Below, one piece after another: positions 4,429 through 6,701 of a stretch of 6,701 nucleotides of DNA. Under the pieces are notes generated by a model. That model was given only the letters and a program-made list of their open reading frames with translations. It was not told the origin of the DNA and made no database searches. Each line of letters begins with the position of its first letter. Within the stretch, counting starts at the first letter, position 1. The translations under genes were made by a program, and so were the position numbers. Source of the DNA: Cyclobacteriaceae bacterium (GTDB taxonomy: Bacteria; Bacteroidota; Bacteroidia; Cytophagales; Cyclobacteriaceae); the NCBI GenBank assembly GCA_019751475.1, contig JAIENH010000629.1:1-6701 (forward strand), in the 5' to 3' direction.

Positions 4429-5109
4429 ATGGGAAAAGAATCTGCTCTGTGGTATTTCGAGAGTGTAGACTTGTATGATGTGCTTTGCCCTCACAAAGTA
4501 AAGGCACTCAACGAGAACCACGTGTTCCATCATTACACTAAAGACCAGTTTATCTACTTTCCTGATCAGCCGGCTTCGCACATTTACATGATAGCCGAAG
4601 GCCGCGTGCGCATCGGCCACTACCTGGACGATGGCCGGGAGGTGATCACCTCCATTTTGACTACCGGTGAGATTTTTGGCGAACTGGCATTGGCCGGGGA
4701 AGAAAAACGAAGAGACTTTGCCCAATCCATGGATGCCAATACTTCAATTTGTCCATTGAGTATTGAAGAGTTGAAAGACCTGATGTATGGAAACCGGGAG
4801 CTGAGCTTTAAAATGCTCAAGCTGGTTGGTCTGCGGCTGATCAAATTAGAACGCAAACTTGAACTGCTGGTGTTTAAAGACGCACGCACGCGTGTGGTGG
4901 AGTTCATCAAAGACGCGGCCTCCTGGAAAGGAAAAAAAGTAGGCTTTGAAACGCTCATCCCAACTAAACTCACCCACCAGGATATCGCCTCACTCACGGG
5001 CACATCCCGCCAAACCGTGACCACTATACTCAACGACCTCAAAGAGAAAAACCTCATCAACTTTGATCGGAGAAGGATTTTGGTAAGAGATCTGGCAGCG
5101 TTGAAGTAG
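4429..5109 (+). CDS. Crp/Fnr family transcription regulator
   Basis: The 226-residue protein has the normal Crp layout: a cyclic-nucleotide-binding-like beta-roll (about 20-115), a long dimer helix (about 125-150) and a winged helix-turn-helix (about 150-220). The sensor domain shows FIYFPDQPASHIYMIAEGRVRI (41-62, in part) and GEIFGELALAG (80-90). The DNA-binding motif LTHQDIASLTGTSRQTVTTI (181-200) is very typical, with the recognition helix around S193-L201. Only two cysteines are present (C20, C108), so it cannot carry an FNR-type four-cysteine iron-sulfur cluster. The residues after GEL (EEKRRDFAQSM) do not match the R-S/T-A cAMP phosphate-binding signature, so cAMP binding is doubtful. 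ATG 4429 follows AGAGAAAG, a modest ribosome-binding site. It diverges from the MOSC/SCO1/cytochrome c genes and so may sense a respiratory or redox signal and control them; this is inferred from position only. Confidence 0.92.
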   Translation: MGKESALWYFESVDLYDVLCPHKVKALNENHVFHHYTKDQFIYFPDQPASHIYMIAEGRVRIGHYLDDGREVITSILTTGEIFGELALAGEEKRRDFAQSMDANTSICPLSIEELKDLMYGNRELSFKMLKLVGLRLIKLERKLELLVFKDARTRVVEFIKDAASWKGKKVGFETLIPTKLTHQDIASLTGTSRQTVTTILNDLKEKNLINFDRRRILVRDLAALK

Positions 5110-5117
5110 TGAGTCTA

Positions 5118-5729
5118 TCAAATCGTCCATACGATAAACAGTAACGAAGAAAGAGCCAACGCCAATTTGGCTCGTTGCCCGAAGTCGGTGTTGGGTATTT
5201 CTGCAAGAATTGATTCCGGGTCTCGCTTCTCAACTTTTATCAGCTTAGTTCCCGCAATAAAGTCGCCCAGCCTTCTCTCTTGATTAACCAAAACCAACAG
5301 CAATTCAACTGGAAAAATTATGATCGTCAAATTCCTCAGCATACACTTAAACGGGTCGGGCGGACTCCCGGTTTTGATATCGACCACCTGGTAGCCCCAC
5401 AGCCGGTTGACGATGCTTTGTCCGTTGTAGAAGTCTTTGTGCAGCAGCATCATATACAGTCCATAAAATGGTACTGCCATCAATGCGTTTTGTAAGTTAT
5501 TGCCCGTTTCGGCTGACAGCCCTCCAAAACTTTGTATCATTTTGGCAAACAAAGCCGCACCAAGAATGAGTGGAATAAATACTGCAATTGTATACAGTAG
5601 ATCGATGAGAAATGCTTTCACCCTGTCGGGTGCCTCGTTTTCTTCAATCCCGCTAAAATTGAAATTAAGTACCGCCCGTGCGAATCGATTGAAGAGGATG
5701 AGTTTTACTAGGTTCAAGCAACGGTTCAC
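5118..5729 (-). CDS. RDD family integral membrane protein
   Basis: This 203-residue protein carries the RDD signatures: an Arg and Asp in the first helix region (APDRVKAFLIDLL, 33-45), NGQSIVNRLWGYQVVD (102-117) and RRLGDFIAGTKLI (152-164). Membrane segments are seen at about 37-62, 82-98, 130-150 and 186-203, the last ending at the C-terminus. RDD proteins are inner-membrane proteins whose function is mostly unknown; some are linked to ion or sodium/proton transport and some sit beside secretion or stress genes. The GTG start at 5729-5727 overlaps the HNH gene stop TGA (5728-5726) as GTGA, suggesting translational coupling. The 35 residues before the RDD core are longer than usual, so a start further in cannot be excluded, though no ATG is available before Met64. 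It converges on the Crp/Fnr gene with only 8 bases between stops and no hairpin terminator seen. Confidence 0.87.
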   Translation of the reverse strand: MNRCLNLVKLILFNRFARAVLNFNFSGIEENEAPDRVKAFLIDLLYTIAVFIPLILGAALFAKMIQSFGGLSAETGNNLQNALMAVPFYGLYMMLLHKDFYNGQSIVNRLWGYQVVDIKTGSPPDPFKCMLRNLTIIIFPVELLLVLVNQERRLGDFIAGTKLIKVEKRDPESILAEIPNTDFGQRAKLALALSSLLFIVWTI

Positions 5730-6685
5730 TTTGCGGTTTGAATAATCACCTTCATTAAATCGTCCGATAACAAGGGAAAAGACAGATTTTTCCCATTAAG
5801 GTCTGACTTAAATTCTCTTACTAATCGCAAAGCAATCTCTAGGTCATTTCGTCCAACTCGCTGTAACATTCTCTCAATTTCTTTATAGGTTTCAAGAACC
5901 CGATCACCTAATTGTTTGATTTTGTGTTGCTTGCCTTTCTTGTGCACGTATTTAAGCATAGTCAGTCCATACATTGCAATGTTGTAATTCTTTAGATGAA
6001 TAATTGAGTCGTAAATCAAGCTAAAGGCAATGTTTACGCATTCATTACCGAGTTCAAAAATTTTCCCATCGTCTTCCTTTTTGTTTGAATAAGGGAAAAA
6101 ATTAATCGTTAATGTGAAAATGGAAACAGCAACATCCGTTGTCATGCCGAACCTTGTTTGATCTGCTACGATTGAGAAGAAATTAAAAATATCAACTGCT
6201 ACTCTAAAATTGGTATGATCTAAAAACCTATTAAGTTTTAAAATTATACTTGGTCGCTCTGTCCACTCAGCCGAAAAGTACTCTTCCTTTATTTTTTCAA
6301 TTTCAATTATTATTATAGCACTTTTAGTAGTAGTTAATAAATCCTCAGTAGTCAATCCATCAATTGGAGAATTAAAACGCTTCAATGCATTTTCGCGTTC
6401 TATGGCTACAACTTGATATTTGTGGTCTCTAAACTTCATAATTGTTTTAGGAGTCAATTTTTTCTTTAAACCACCAGTCATAGTAGCATCACTATGACAA
6501 TCAAAACATAGGAAAGCTAAGTTTTCGAACTTGTTATTTGTCTTGTTTCCGTCAATATGATGAATATGGTCACCACGCTTATGGTTACTACAGATAACAC
6601 ACTCTCGATTTGATCTAAAAATTACTTCTGCTTGATCATTACCTGATATTTTTTTCCTCTTCATTTTAATTGTAATTATAGGCAT
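5726..6685 (-). CDS. HNH endonuclease-domain protein with unidentified helical C-terminal region
   Basis: Residues about 22-100 form an HNH nuclease domain: the zinc-binding pairs C29-C32 and C60-C63 enclose the catalytic core DHIHHIDGNKTNN (39-51), ENLAFLC (54-60) and H64. H43, N55 and H64 would be the H-N-H residues. It continues with GGLKKKLTPKTIMKFRDHKYQVV (71-93, in part), a tail seen in one HNH subgroup. Residues 115-319 are rich in helix formers with Lys, Glu, Ile and Phe and resemble helical-repeat folds, but I do not recognise a family. The nuclease core looks intact. Start ATG 6685 follows AGAGGG at a good distance; ATG 6664 is an alternative. The gene is A/T-rich: sampled 60-base lines have 25-37% G+C, against 62% in a sampled line of the Crp/Fnr gene. 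It is coupled to the RDD gene by the GTGA overlap. Function is unknown; phage defence or mobile-element nuclease are possible. Confidence 0.8.
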   Translation of the reverse strand: MPIITIKMKRKKISGNDQAEVIFRSNRECVICSNHKRGDHIHHIDGNKTNNKFENLAFLCFDCHSDATMTGGLKKKLTPKTIMKFRDHKYQVVAIERENALKRFNSPIDGLTTEDLLTTTKSAIIIIEIEKIKEEYFSAEWTERPSIILKLNRFLDHTNFRVAVDIFNFFSIVADQTRFGMTTDVAVSIFTLTINFFPYSNKKEDDGKIFELGNECVNIAFSLIYDSIIHLKNYNIAMYGLTMLKYVHKKGKQHKIKQLGDRVLETYKEIERMLQRVGRNDLEIALRLVREFKSDLNGKNLSFPLLSDDLMKVIIQTAK

Positions 6686-6701
6686 TCAGCCCTCTCTCAA
6701 A

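Noticed and set aside
4620..5060. A 146-codon minus-strand frame, very rich in Ser.
   Set aside because: Antisense shadow of the Crp/Fnr gene; Ser richness follows from the opposite-strand codons.
5110..5117. Possible bidirectional terminator between the converging Crp/Fnr and RDD genes.
   Set aside because: Only 8 bases separate the stops and no stem with a T-run is visible there; the same holds for 1361-1371.

Overview
The window looks like a piece of a Bacteroidota chromosome, probably Cytophagales or a relative. The reasons are the protein families present (DUF1801, TfoX-N and DUF5655 small proteins, SCO1-like copper chaperone, mARC-like MOSC protein), the weak or absent Shine-Dalgarno sequences, and several matches to the Bacteroidota promoter pattern (TTTG, about 19 bases, TAnnTTTG). 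This is inference from sequence features; no search was run. No rRNA, tRNA, CRISPR array, insertion sequence or convincing terminator was seen.

Left part (1-1360). A minus-strand gene leaves the window at base 1, with a good promoter upstream of it. Next is a plus-strand reading frame for a small two-helix membrane protein (118-342) that has an in-frame amber codon as codon 4. A DUF1801 gene on the minus strand and a plus-strand TfoX remnant plus DUF5655 gene diverge from a short intergenic region. That region carries a perfect 7-bp inverted repeat whose two arms each resemble a -7 promoter box. The TfoX-like gene keeps only its first ~25 and last ~30 codons, in different frames, so it is a deletion pseudogene.

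Middle part (1372-5109). Four minus-strand genes are closely packed in the order MOSC (molybdenum cofactor enzyme or sulfurase-C family) -> SCO1/SenC -> single-haem cytochrome c -> RCK-type potassium channel, with overlaps or gaps of 40 bases or fewer. They probably form one operon. A Crp/Fnr-family regulator starts 30 bases away on the opposite strand and is the natural candidate to control it. SCO1 and the cytochrome c point to respiratory electron transport or cytochrome oxidase copper-site assembly.

Right part (5118-6685). An RDD-family membrane protein lies downstream of an HNH endonuclease-domain protein, and their coding regions overlap by GTGA. The HNH gene is much richer in A+T than the genes around it, and its C-terminal 200 residues are not recognised, so it may be a transferred accessory gene.

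The most notable non-gene structure is a short GC-rich palindrome that occurs twice (1235-1255 and 3622-3645). Each copy is an in-frame insertion of 7-8 codons in an otherwise ordinary conserved protein (DUF5655 and MOSC), which looks like a coding-tolerant mini repeat. A heptamer tandem repeat also sits in the SCO1 signal-peptide region.
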